From: Tachinus rufipes
Lineage: Eukaryota > Arthropoda > Insecta > Coleoptera > Staphylinidae
Direction of reading: 5' to 3'
Assembly: GCA_963932245.1 (NCBI GenBank)
Contig: OZ010742.1
Coordinates: 115,553,563 to 115,617,562 of the forward strand
Length of the DNA: 64,000 nt
Made by a program: the position numbers and the translations under genes. The first letter of the stretch is position 1, and each line of letters starts with the position of its first letter. Below, one piece after another: positions 46,898 to 58,499 of the stretch. Below the pieces are notes generated by a model. It ran no database searches. It saw nothing but the letters and a program-made list of their open reading frames with translations, and was not told where the DNA came from.

Positions 46898-46906
46898 ATG
46901 TTCTCT

Positions 46907-47723
46907 GTATAGAATATTTCATCAAATGGTAGGCTCTCTAAGTCTTTAGTAAATAAATCATAGTTAGTTTTATAAAATTTTGATATGTTTTAAATGTAGG
47001 TTTACACTTTTTGTTTTGAAAGTTTAGGTAGCATTCAACTAAATCATAATCTGTAAAACCATGTAGAGAAATTATTGTAGAGAAATTGTTTTGCATGCGT
47101 TTACAATACTTGCGTTAGACACAATTATTAAATCAATAAGTGACATTGAAGTTTCTGTTGTACGTGTGCTTTCTTTGACCAATTGGTCAAAGATTGTATG
47201 TGTCCAATATTTCATTGAAACAAATTGTGTGTGTTGCACTATAAGTCAGTAAGTTGACGTTTAAGTCTCCCAACATTAATATATTATCGATATTATCGCA
47301 AGAAGTTAATTTGGTACAAATTATTTCTTCAAAAGCATCTATAAAATTATTAAACGTAATATTGGGAGGTTTATAAAGTACTCCAACACAATACGTTTCA
47401 TTTGCAATTTTAAATTTTACCCAAATTTGTTCTAGATTAACATCAAATGCATCATTTTCAATTAAAATATTATAGGCATTTTTTATGTAAATCTCAACAC
47501 CACCTCCACGAGTTGGCCTATCGTATCTAACAAAGTTATAGTCTGCAATGCTTATATCACAAGTTAATATGTTAGGTGTAAGACATGTTTCACTTACTGC
47601 AAATATATCATAATTATTTGAGATAATTATATCTTTTACCGCATGAAACTTTGGAAATAGAGATGCTATGTTCAGGTGTCCAATGCGAGTATCCAGTATG
47701 TTGGTTAATGGAAGGCAGCTCAT
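46907..47723 (-). pseudogene. CR1-like ORF2 endonuclease
   Basis: The minus frame from 47723 reads RIGHLNIASLFPKFHAVKD, FAVSETCLTP, RPTRGGGVEIYIKNAY, YCVGVLYKPPN and NILMLGDLNVNLL. These are the APE endonuclease blocks (N in HLNI, E in SETW, D.N in GDLNVN). After the stop at 47187 a shifted frame continues with SMSLIDLIIVSN and GFTDHDLVEC, the C-terminal DHD block. The enzyme nicks target DNA to prime reverse transcription. A small direct duplication (TTATTGTAGAGAAA type, near 47070) causes part of the shift. Confidence 0.85.
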
Positions 47724-48066
47724 TATTCAATAAATAGTTTAATGTAATTAGATATTTCTACTCTGCTTAAAACTAAAAAATATATAAAAGTAAAAAATAT
47801 GAACAAAATAATAAAAATAAAATAAAATACTTTATCGTAAATGTAAAAAGTATGTATATAAGAAAAAAGTGCGTGTATTCCATTCCAAGAATAAATCAAT
47901 AAGATTACAACAAATTCCAGAAAAAAAAAATAATATGAATAATAAAATGAAACAATAAAAGAAACATAATAAAATTTAACAATTTAACAATTAAAAGAAT
48001 TGTTGATCACTAAACGGTACTTACAATAGTTTACCACATTAGATATGTGTGATAATAAAAAAAAAA

Positions 48067-48172
48067 AAGGGTTTCTTAAACAACCCGTGATTATGTTAGA
48101 TTTCTCCGCCTGTTGTCTTACATCTACTTTTAGATCTTTATAGCTGAATATTGGGACACCCAGATAGTTAAA
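48067..48172 (-). mobile_element. Retrotransposon H, middle fragment
   Basis: Minus strand. FNYLGVPIFSYKDLKVDVRQ, then QAEKSNIITGCLRN, the family block usually written (E)FKYLG......L..E...Q..KA....G.L. It is bounded on the right by the foldback element and on the left by the CR1-like element. Its C-terminal continuation (IWANKYL) is at 43011. Confidence 0.85.
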
Positions 48173-48271
48173 GGGTCCTCCCGGTTAACATAAGTGAAAT
48201 GCTGTCCATCACAAATATCCAAATTATCTCAAAAATTACTTTCCTAGCATCAAGAAAACATGTTTGGTATT

Positions 48272-48413
48272 ACATATCATAGTTTAATCTTTTCTAAATG
48301 TACTGGTAAAAAAATATATCGATTATCAAATTATTTGTAGAAGCAGCGATAAAACCAAAGTTGCCGTTTTTGTTAAAATACTACATATCAAGGTAGCGGT
48401 CGGTATGGTCAAA
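48272..48413. repeat. Single arm of the 27.9-kb foldback family
   Basis: About 140 bp closely matching the right arm at 28185-28345, with landmarks CATATCATAGTTTAATC, CTAAATGTACTGGTAAA, TATCAAATTATTTGTAG and CAAGGTAGCGGTCGG. No partner arm is seen nearby, so it may be a solo arm captured by the larger foldback. Confidence 0.85.
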
Positions 48414-49310
48414 TAAAAATATAAAATTCTATGCAATCGGAGATTTGGATAATGTATAATCAATTTCAACTTATCTGGACTGTGAAAAATGACAAAATAT
48501 TAAAAAAAAAATCGATTTTAAATAAAGGCAAAAATCTCAAAAAAATCATAAATGTAGATTTAGATTTCATTTAATAAAAAATAAAATTCAATGCAATCCG
48601 AGGTTTAGATAACCTAAAATCAATTTCAATCTTTTGGGACCACCCAAAACCAAATGATTAAAAACAATGTTGAAAAGCTTTTGATGAACTCTATCCAATA
48701 AATAAATTAAAAAAAATTTCTAAGAAGGACTAAAATTAAAAAAAAAAAGATTAATTTAATAGATATCATCCTTCTAAAGATAATAGAGTTTGTCCAGAAT
48801 CTATTACTAATCATTTTTGAGTTTTGATTTTTTAGTGCAAAAAGTCTTAAAATTTTGAAAAAAATTTGATAGGGGTAGTTTTTTTGACCTTTACCAATTT
48901 TAATAAAAGTTTACTGACTAATTTTGATGCCAGGAATACAAATCTTACATATAAAAATATTTAAAAAAAATTACTTGATTTGTTTTTTGTCTGGTAAAAT
49001 ACGATAAATTGATGAAAATATTATACCCAGGATACCTACTCAATGTAAAATTTTCCGTAGAATCCGCATTTTAGTATTTTGAAAGCTATAAATGCTTTGC
49101 AGAGTCACAATAGCAGAAAAAACAGTATAAATGGCAAAAAAGTGAAAAAAACAATTTTTTGTAGTGGCGCAACACTCAAAAAAATTTCAAAAAAATCATG
49201 GATGTAGATTTTTCAATTACTTATAAAGTTAAAAAATAAAATTCTATGCAATCGAAGGTTGTGTACAGGGTTTGAGGAGCTGAACAAAATTGTGTTTGTA
49301 GACCACCCAA
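48410..49310. repeat. Direct repeats inside the foldback element
   Basis: Segments near 48410-48530, 48531-48655 and 49160-49310 share the landmarks ATAAAATTCTATGCAATC, AAAAAATCAT.AATGTAGATTT and GACCACCCAAAACC in the same orientation. They are diverged and separated by A-rich sequence. They suggest internal amplification within the element. Confidence 0.7.
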
Positions 49311-49444
49311 AACCCTACTTTCAAGCTGTTGTTTGCCCTTATAGAAAAATTTAAAATTCTACCATACATGTTTTTTGATGCTAGGAAAGTAATTTTTGAG
49401 GTAATTTGGATATTCGTGAACATATATGTTAACCGGGAGGGCCC

Positions 49445-49765
49445 TTTGCTCACTTGTTGTATTACAGTTCCGTCCACTTCTAGTTTGCATCTTATAGGGT
49501 ATGGGGCTATAACCATGCATTTTGTCTTCTCGGCAGCGATCACCTAGTTTAATTTTTTTGCCACTAGGTTAAATTGATATAACAGATTTTAAAAATCGTC
49601 TTTGTTATTTGATATTAGGGCCGCGTCATCTGCGTAGCACACAATGTTGAACTGTTCGTCTCCTATTTGATATCCTATTTGAGTTCTTACCTGGGACATT
49701 ATTTCATCTATGATGATGTTGAATAAGATAGGGCTTAGTGAATCTTGCCTAATGCCTTTTTAACT
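49445..49765 (-). mobile_element. Retrotransposon H, RT palm fragment
   Basis: Minus strand. GIRQDSLSPILFNIIIDEIM then SQVRTQIGYQIG, the catalytic block FNIVCYADDAALIS (49650-49615), then a damaged stretch and IAAEKTKCMVIAPYPIRCKL, EVDGTVIQQVSK ending at the foldback. The 5' break near 49765 falls just before GIRQ, so the copy is 5'-truncated. A relative is at 58500-59100. Confidence 0.85.
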
Positions 49766-52700
49766 CACACCCAGCGCCAAATAAAGCTAGCAAGTAAACG
49801 CGCTTAAGTTAGAAAAGGCGTCACAACAGATGTGTAAAAAAATCACAAAACAAAAATTTAATAAATTGCATTAAGTAATCTATCTATTTGATTGTCATAA
49901 TTAATTGACAGAAAAACCCAAAGCTTTATTATAGCTAAGATATTCTAAAATATATTAGTCGTGCCATCTTTCAACTTTTATTCACAATCTGCAATCATTC
50001 TTCTCAGTTTAAAGAAGCTGCATCAAGCCACATATAATTTAAAGTTTCTCAAACATTTATCCCACAAATTGATGCTTATGTAACTTGTTTTTCCAACGTT
50101 GAAACAGTTTCTTGCAAAGCCACTTGCGCAAATTTCTATTCAAGTTTTTTCAAAGATAACGTTGTTTTTAGTAATAAGTCAATATTAAATTCAGACCGGT
50201 TAGAATGCTATATTGTTCTACTATTTTTCAATCCCAAAAAACACTAAAAATCTGCTAATGCTTTTTGATAAAACAAAGTTTTCTAATAACAAACTAGTTT
50301 AACTTACAAAATAATACAACATTTATGGTAAAAAAATTTAAAATAAAAATAAATATTTCCAAAGGTTAAACCACATCTCGGAATTTCTTCTTAATACTTT
50401 TAATTCAGCTTACCACCATAATAAGTTTTCTTTAAATACAAATACTCAAGCATTCAACTTCTGCTTTTATTAGAAAATTTAAAAAAAAACAAAAATAAAC
50501 ACAAGTTGTACGCAAATAATTTTAAAACAGTATGGGAATAAATACGTTTGTTCATCACCAACAACTTATAAAATTCACCAAGTTTGCTTTCCAGCCTGAA
50601 ATTGATATCTAAAACAATTCTCAAATAGTATTATTTACACTAATATAAAACATAGACATCTTGATCAAAGTACAATGGTTTCTATACAATTTGTTATGCA
50701 GATTTTACAATTCGGCTTAGTAAATTAAATTAAATTTGTAATTCAAATGCAAGATACTTTCAGTGTTATGTTCAACTTAAAAAATCTACTTCAAGCAGTA
50801 TCAAAAGGTATTTGTTTGTACCAAATGGTTTTAATGATTGTTTTATAATTAATTTCCTATTTACTTCTAAATGTACATTTTGTATAATAACTTACCATAT
50901 AAATTGTAGACGTACCTAAAACAAAAATAAATTACATATTAATTATAGTTTAAAAAAAATTAATTATAACAAATAAATTATTTAACAATACAGTTGGACA
51001 ATTAGATTAAACCTACAAATACAATGTAAATTTGTAATTATTTACTTATTCATGTATGTATAAGTATGCCTAACAGACCGTCAACTAATGAATAATGTAA
51101 ATAAACTATTATTAGACTATAATACTAAAAAATAACTTTTATTGATTGTTTTGATATTAAAAAATCGATAAATTAGATTAAAGATCATATTTAATAGCTC
51201 TAGGCGAGAAAATTTTTGTAATTTTATTCTTCATAAATCACTACAATTTCTTTTGTTATTTCAAGTAGATATTAATGAACTAAATTCGATAGTAATCTTT
51301 ATTTTATGATACCGCTATAAATGAATTCAACTTTTGATAATAATTTAAATCACCTTTATGCTTTTCTAGCATGCAAACTGAATTGTCCAAGCATGTGCAA
51401 ATTGCATTAAAATGCAGTTAAATGAAAATAATCTAAAATAAACTGTTAATTGAGTCTAATTCTTAGATTTTCTTATCTTAATCTATCCAATTAAATTATA
51501 AAAATCTTTCATAACTAATAAAAAGTATCGTATTTCCCTCATCATTATGCGTATAAATCAAAAAAATCTCTTCATGTTGCAACTAACTGTATCTGATAAA
51601 CACACATCATCAACCACTTGCATTAATTTTTTACGTGGTCTTAGTGTCATAGATGAAACATTTTAACAATTTCCTGCTTAGCATGGTAATTAAATACACA
51701 ATTAGTACTGATATAATGTGCGCATGAAAACGCTTCATTATGTAAAATGCAAAACATAATAAATTTGATCGAGTTATTATTTTCATTAATATTATTATGT
51801 TAATTTATTAGTTCCCATGAAATTTATTAAAACGTGTTTATATTTTCAATATTATCTTTGTATAACTATTATTTATTATCTTAATTATTGGTATTAATGT
51901 TACAGTATAGGGATGTAGAAAGTATTTTTTCATTAGCATTTGCATGGTATATAAAGCTACTTAACCTGCAAATATTCTAATTTGTTAAACAGTATAATTA
52001 ATCTAGTATCATTGATAGCCAATTAAAGCACAAGTAAAAATAATTCATAAGCAAACACATACCTTTGTCGGTACTAAATATATCTCATTAATTAGTTTTG
52101 TAATTAATATTTTAAGTTTATTCTACTTTACGTAGGATCTTTACTTGTTAACTTTGCAATTAAATTTGCTTTAAATATACGTCTATATGTCCATGTCAAA
52201 CGCGTTGACTCAAATTACATCATTCTGATATTCAGTTACAAGTTTAAATCTGAATTGTTGAATTATTTTGGTTTTATTATTTTGCATTTAAATGATAAAA
52301 TCTAAAATAAAAACTTTAAACTACTGAAGATATTATAATTAACATTTTTATACAATAAATAAAAAATTATTATTAAATACAAAATTTACTTAGAATTAGA
52401 AATGTTTGATACTGATTATTATTCTCTGGAACCGATTTTTGCTTTTATGTTTAATATAATTTTTTTAATAATAATATAGTATACTTTTATTAGCCTTTGT
52501 TCAATATTTCAAAACATATTATTTAAAAACTAGAGCAAATACAATGCTTCCTATGTGCGTAATTTAAATGTGTTGTGTCCCTAAAATGCCCTGAAACGGT
52601 TGTCAAGTTAATACTCCAAAACAAAGCCCAATATGTATAAAAAAATCCTTTCCATACACGCAGCGTATGAACAATTGGTTTTATATCATAAAGAGCCAAT

Positions 52701-53550
52701 TCATATGGTGGCATATACGCGATAAAAATTGGACCAGCAAAACACATTCGTGTTTAATATCCATCCAATCCAATTTCAATATTAACCGAGTCATAATATT
52801 CAATAACTAATGAAATAAAAAGAACCGCAAGGAATAATAATGCTTTAAGTATAAAAGGTTTAAAATTCAATTGAACTAATGCACCCCTTGTATAGGAAAT
52901 TTTCATGAAAAAATCACCCGCCCCTTTTGCGTCTCGCTTTTTAACACAAATAAAAGAAAGCGCGTGATGAGCTCTGGGATATTTTTCCTATGTCTAAAGC
53001 AGGTCCAGCCACAATAATTTATTACTGTTGGGGTAAAACAAAGTTTATCCTTAAAAAGAATATAGAATGCTGCTCCATTTATTCGGATTCATACGTTTAT
53101 GATTTAATTTTTTGTATCTACATTTATTGCTTGAAAAGTGATTACTGTTGTGTATAACATTAGGATTACGATTGCATGTGGAAAACGTTGATGAGAAATG
53201 CGCGACAGTTTCATAAATATTGTGGAAATAAATTTTAATGTGTTGTCATCGTTACAGGGGATATTTATGATGCAAATATGATAATGTAATCATATTAAAA
53301 CGTACATTTTCATTATGTGGATTCATTTTTATCGAATCATTCAGTATAAATGGTTTTGAAATAATTGAATAACAAAGAACTATATACGACTGAAATATAA
53401 AAGCTATTAATTCCTTTACATCATGTAATTATCATAAATAATAAGTAATTTGCGTTATCAATACGTAACTTTAAAAATTACTCTTATAATAAGATTTTGA
53501 GAATACTTATTATAAAAAGAGTTTAGAAAAAAAAAGTTGTTGATAAATTG
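49766..53550. other. AT-rich region, no gene recognised
   Basis: No transposon motif could be read confidently. 49766-51110 is A-rich on the plus strand and may contain an undetermined repeat tail. 51160-53500 looks like unique AT-rich DNA with many TAAT words. A minus-strand ORF at 52523-52747 (FIAYMPPYELALYDIKP) sits in slightly less AT-rich DNA but matches nothing I know. Confidence 0.45.
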
Positions 53551-54059
53551 ATGTGATGTGATTCCGCATTTTGTGATGGATTACGATTTGAGCTTTGGAC
53601 TATAATACTTCTCTAGTTGTCAACTCAGTGGTGCCAGAACTATTAGCAACTTGTTGAAGTTAGTGTATGCAAAATTGAAACGGTTGATTTTCGATTTTGT
53701 AATTATTAGACTTGGCTTTCAATCAAGTGATTATTAACAATTATTTACTTAAGAGATTGTCATCATTTATTAAATTAGAATTATTTACTTACTGACAATG
53801 CAAAGTCTTTTCAACTTGTAATCCCCCTAACCTTTTTGTTCTCCTGTTGAGACTAGTTGCAAATCTGTTTGAATCTGTCAGCACATTTGACTGTCAACAA
53901 CCAAACTAATTGCAGCTAATTCTGAGACGCCAGCCTAGAACCAGCAAACCTCATTAACTCCAAAGCTATAAATGCAATTTTAATTGCAACACAATGTTAA
54001 TATTTATTTTATTTTAACTAGATTTTTTTAAAAATTAATAGTTTTTCCACTAAATTCAA

Positions 54060-54830
54060 TGCTAGTACAATGATAACAATTTTGGTTTAGCAGCCCAAAA
54101 CAAACACCAAAACTGAATACCTGAAAAAAATGAGAGAAAAAGAACAAAACCTAGATCAAAAATTAATGCCAATTCTGAGTGGCTTTTGTTGCGTATCAAG
54201 TCCAAAAACTGAGGAATTAAATGTCAGAGATAACAATAGCTACAAGCTTTGATCAGAAACTAATAAACCTCAACGCCATTACCAAAAGTTTGATCAAGAC
54301 TCTCGTCATGATAGTCTCTGATTCCAACGCTTCCTTACCACCACCTTCCATAAGCAAAATTAATGACAAAGCCCAAAATGAAAGAAAACAAAAACCACAA
54401 CATTAAAAAAACAAACACAGACTCTCTCTTAAAGAACAAAAGCAAACCCGCCAGGTACCTCCAAATGCCTAAAAAAAAACACTACTGCCACCGACTTTCT
54501 AGACCTCTCCGTTCCATAGATGTCCCCTTTAACAACACTATTGCAGAGAATCCTGAGAACTCTGATTGATTCACCACTGTCAAAAAAAAAAAAAAAGATA
54601 CGGGCTAAATTCTCACTTTCACCTCTAATTAACGAGCCAACAGCGAACCTCCAGTCAGTCGGTTTTGTTTACTGTTACCGTACAACTGCTAAAAGTTAAT
54701 CTAACTCATTAAACCAAAAATAACCAAGGTTATAGACCTAGACTCTGCCAATGACAACAACCATTCCAAACACCCACAAAATCCAACTTCTACCTCCCGC
54801 TCACTTTTATTCCACAAGCAGCCTTTGAAT
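54060..54830 (+). pseudogene. Retrotransposon ORF1-like remnant
   Basis: The plus strand shows a series of overlapping open pieces of a polar, Lys/Asn/Ser/Pro-rich protein (YLKKMREKEQNLDQK, LLKNKSKPARYLQMP, NNTIAENPENSD, a poly-Lys stretch near 54583). This resembles the disordered N-terminal part of ORF1 proteins in I- or Jockey-type elements. Upstream (53600-54000) is a GC-richer leader-like segment. No RRM or zinc knuckle is found, so the family is open. Confidence 0.4.
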
Positions 54831-55239
54831 ATATACCTGTAAATTAATTACATAATTTATACTATTTATATTTATAGTAATATACATAAAAAAGGCAAAG
54901 TTTAGTATTATACAGTTCTACAACTTAACGTTAAATAATTTAAGGACAATAAAAAAATCTATTACTTTGACCTGCAATACCCATGATAAAAATTCGAGTA
55001 AACCCGAATACATACGCCGACCATAGAAAAGCTATGCCTTCCTCAATTCCAACATGGCCAATTGCTAAATTTGGTCGACTCTTAAAGAGTCTTGCTTCAA
55101 AATGGTACACCGGCATATGTCGCTTTACTTAACAAAAAAAAAAACATTAAACAGGCATTGAAATTGTTTAATTTCAAACAGTATTAGAAACAAAATTGCA
55201 TTTTTGTTTGTTTTTACAGTCGTACAATTTTTTTTTTAT

Positions 55240-55500
55240 ATCTTTAGAACAGTGGCATTTTGAATGTGTAGAGTATCCTTTGGTAGCACTACATCTCAAA
55301 TACTTTTAGTTTTTTTAAGGTTCTTTTGCCGTTAATGCCTATGCTTTGACTTCATATATAAAGACCAAGAACAAGTAACTCCTACGCATTCTTATTTGCA
55401 GTGCTAGATTCAGATCTTATCTACAGGACTTTCTTCATACGTGTAAATGCGGCACTGAATCTTTGTTGAATGATCCTGACCTGTGCTCGAAAAAAGACAA
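55240..55500 (-). mobile_element. RTE-like 3' fragment
   Basis: Minus strand. AAFTRMKKVL (near 55450), DLNLALQIRMRRSYLFLVFI (55420-55360) and the YGVEAWTLT-like block YEVKA*ALTAKEP correspond to the EKARAAFNGM..RLLRCYIFPVLL..ESWTLTEA region of the copy at 45419-46897. Only about 85 codons are readable. Confidence 0.65.
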
Positions 55501-57761
55501 AGAAAAAAACACATACGAGCTGCTATAATAAATATTTTTGAACCAGCCAATACACTCTGTCAAAACTCAAAAAAATCAAACAACAGATATTGACTTCTAG
55601 AACTAAACAGCGTTTCTAGACATCACTACACTATGCAACACTACAAAATTTAAAGTGTACTCTTATAGAAAAACTGTGCCACATTGCAACGTCTTTGTAC
55701 ATCTTGGAAAAAAAGCACCAGACAATATCAAAATAGTACTAGTTTCTTCAAACAGCCTCCAAGTGCCCATCACACGGACCACAAATAAACAAGAATTAGT
55801 TAAAAGTCAAAAAATACTCTAAAAAATGCAGCTATCCATTGCACCCTACACACGCACACACACCCAACCAACACTCACATAGACTTACACCACATCTACA
55901 CACCGGCTGCTCTAGTTTTATTTTTAAATAACTTCTCTAAACAGAACCTGATCTAAATAAAATTCAAACTTTCAGATATACCTATAAGAAGTTTGACCAC
56001 ATCTTTAAACTGAAACATATCCGACAATCTGTCTATAAGACAAATAAACTAGTAACATTACAACCAAGCACAACACCAACTATGTCAACTTCAGAATCAA
56101 TAGCAAAATTAAGGACAATCTACCACAACACGCTCTCTAGTTGCACTTGCAGGCAACTTCAAAAATTCACATTATTGCCTAACATACTGTAGAACGGATC
56201 AAAAGTCCAACAAAAAGTTGCATTGTGCCTGTAGATATCCCTACTCAAAATTCATACAACGTGCTAAAATGAATGTACCATGTACCACTTGCTGGTGGCA
56301 AAAACAATTTAACCAATAAGTCATCTTTATGTTTACAAACCAACAACTCACGCCACATCAACAAAGCAGCAGTGACGCAGAAACAACTTCTTACCACAGT
56401 CTAGAGTTTACTAGAAGTTTATTGCACCTGAAAAATACATTCAGAAATTTTTTAGTAAATTAAACCCCCAAACCGGTATTGAGTTCAGCAAAATAATTCA
56501 AAGACACTTGACATCCATTGCGTCTAGTGACTTTCTCCAATAGTCACACAAAAGAAACTTCTACTTTCCAAATTCTAAATTTATCAAAACAACCAATGTC
56601 TTTGGGTTTCTTTGCACCTAAAAGACTTATTTACCAAACACAATCCAAAATTACCATTAAGTTCTACAACACGCTACAAAAAACCTAATGGATGTAGAAA
56701 AAAAAGTCACCAAAATTTTCTCCAAAGCATTTCGTCCCTAACACTATGACATTCAGCTTAGTAATGCTAAACTTAGCAATCAATCAACATTGTCAAGTTT
56801 TTGACCAATTGTTTGACAAAGTCACTACTTAAGAGCATACCGATTGCAATATGCCTTAACTATAAAGATTTGAACTAGCTTAATATTTCCAAAAATGTAT
56901 TTTTTTTTTAATTTTCAGCTTTAGCAAACTCTGACAAATCATAACTATAAGACAAAAAACTATTTAAAAGAAAAACTACTGACCCAATCAAAAAACTTGT
57001 AAAACCTAAACATAAGACAGAGATACCGCTAAGTTTTTCAATTTTGTACCGTACCACCCACCAATTTAAGTGCAGTTAAACAGTTTCTAACAAGATTTAA
57101 TTTTTAATGATTCTCTAAAACAACCACAAAAAACAGATGATGTTTTCAACTAGTTAATATAATGTTTTATATTAACATTTTAATATCTTCTCTCAAAGTC
57201 GTTTATTCCAATGTCTTTGTCAAACTATTGTACAAGACATATCTTGTTTGTAGCTTGCCTTAGTTCCAGCAGCTGTAACTTGTTTAACACTTTAACCTGA
57301 CTGTTTAACGCACATGCTTGCCACTTAAAAGTAGTAGTAAACAAGGTTAGCAGGCGCTAGAACGCAATCAAATTTCTTTTTTACATGTTTAGTTTCTCTA
57401 AAAGTGTTAATTATTGTAGAGGATAATTTTTCTTTTTATCAGCACAGAATCACTCTGCATTTTCCTACTTCAGTTCCCAAACTTAATGCCTACCTTTTCA
57501 TACTACCAATTTTAGACAAACGACTAAAACATCATTGGCTAACATGTCTCACATCAAAATTTATCCCAACGTCTCTGACAAATCGTTTTAGGTTTATTGA
57601 TCGCCATGATCGTTATAGTCACGACAACAGCAAGACTAGAAGTCTTGCTTGAAGACACATTAAAGTCAACATGCAAAATTAATCATTGACCTTATTTGGG
57701 ACTAAAAGTTCAATCATAACCTAGAAAACACACTCTTAAGTGTACAAATGTAGTTTATTAA
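55501..57761. other. Unassigned region
   Basis: Composition is C/A-rich on the plus strand and unlike the AT deserts, suggesting transposon-derived sequence, but no diagnostic motif was recognised in any frame. A short ORF at 57404-57652 has no identifiable domain. A CA-rich simple stretch lies near 55848-55875. Confidence 0.35.
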
Positions 57762-58020
57762 AATTTAAGTGCACTAAAGTCTAGGCATCCGGATGCTGTA
57801 CCAAAGATCGTGGGTTCGATTCCCATATACCGTGATATACTTTTCATTTTCTATACGCTCTCCCACTTTCCAAGCCGCCTTGCCAGCGTGGAGTTTTACG
57901 GCTAAAACCTTCTCTGATGGAGTGATAAATTCTCTCTATTGGTTCGAAATCCAGCATTACAAGCAGAGAAGAGGCTAAGACGCCAGCAGTGGCGTATAAA
58001 TGACTGACAAAGAAAAAAAA
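57762..58020 (+). mobile_element. tRNA-derived SINE
   Basis: A pol III internal promoter is recognisable: a degenerate A box (TAAGTGCACTAAAGTC, near 57765) and a good B box (GTGGGTTCGATTCCCA, 57811-57826) about 30 bases apart, as in a tRNA. The tRNA-like head is followed by a body containing TGCCAGCGTGGAGTTTTACG and GAAATCCAGCATTACAAG, then an A-rich end (GACAAAGAAAAAAAAAAAGA, from 58007). A tRNA gene is excluded because no acceptor stem closes and an unrelated body follows. SINEs use another element's RT to move. Short ORFs here are incidental. Confidence 0.82.
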
Positions 58021-58499
58021 AAAGAAAGTCAGTATTGCTGGACAAACAAGAAGCGGATCTAGAGAAAACAAAACTATAAGCTTCAAACAAGAAAAAAGTC
58101 TTTTAAACTGTTAGACCAGAAATTGGCAGCCTAAATATGTTATTCGGCTTATTTCAGAAACGTGTCTAGAAAAAGTAAAATTTATTTAAACATAAAAAAT
58201 TAAACAAGCATGTGGTTCTATTGTCCAAGTTGTAGTAACACCAAACTTTGAAGTTATCTGTCTGATCCATCGGACTATGCATATTGCATTGTCTTTTTAT
58301 TTTGGTGTTACAGATTCTGGCTGTAAGGAAGTTTTCATTTTTATTGTTTGTGCAATATTTTTTTATATTAATTATTTACTGGTTTTTGCTTTAGTCTCAG
58401 CGGCATAGGTTAGGGGATGCAAGTTTTGCATATTCTTATCTTAACGTCTTGGATTATGTATTGGTGTTTCCATATTAAATTTCTTTGACACTCTGTTAG

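Larger units (their letters stand above)
43012..48066 (-). mobile_element. CR1/Daphne-like non-LTR element, nested inside H, split by an RTE copy
   Basis: Minus strand. Endonuclease at 47723-46907, linker at 45409-44760, RT at 44684-43683 and C-terminal tail at 43676-43413 give a nearly complete ORF2. An (ATT)n-type tail at 43016-43054 ends the element, and a T-rich run in minus sense lies at its 5' end (48055-48066). The ORF1 region is missing or unrecognisable (47724-48054 is AT-rich). Only a few nonsense codons interrupt the frame, several at positions where Trp is expected, so this copy is younger than most here. Its outer ends abut two halves of retrotransposon H. Clade: CR1 superfamily, closest in style to CR1, L2 or Daphne types. 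Confidence 0.86.
48173..49444. mobile_element. Foldback element, 1.27 kb, about 100-bp inverted ends
   Basis: The ends GGGTCCTCCCGGTTAACA (48173) and, reverse-complemented, GGGCCCTCCCGGTTAACA (49444) begin arms of about 100 bp sharing CAAATATCCAAATTA, AAAATTACTTTCCTAGCATC and AACATG. It sits in the RT gene of retrotransposon H. Skipping it rejoins host codons ...QQVSK and FNYLG... exactly, with no extra or missing base and no visible target duplication. Inside are one arm of another foldback family (48272-48413) and three related direct-repeat segments. No ORF with a transposase motif is seen, so it is non-autonomous. Confidence 0.85.

Noticed and set aside
52523..52747. 74-codon minus-strand ORF as a host exon
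   Set aside because: Slightly balanced composition but no splice signals I trust and no recognisable family.
57762..57840. Functional tRNA gene
   Set aside because: The B box is good, but no acceptor stem closes and a SINE body with an A-rich tail follows.
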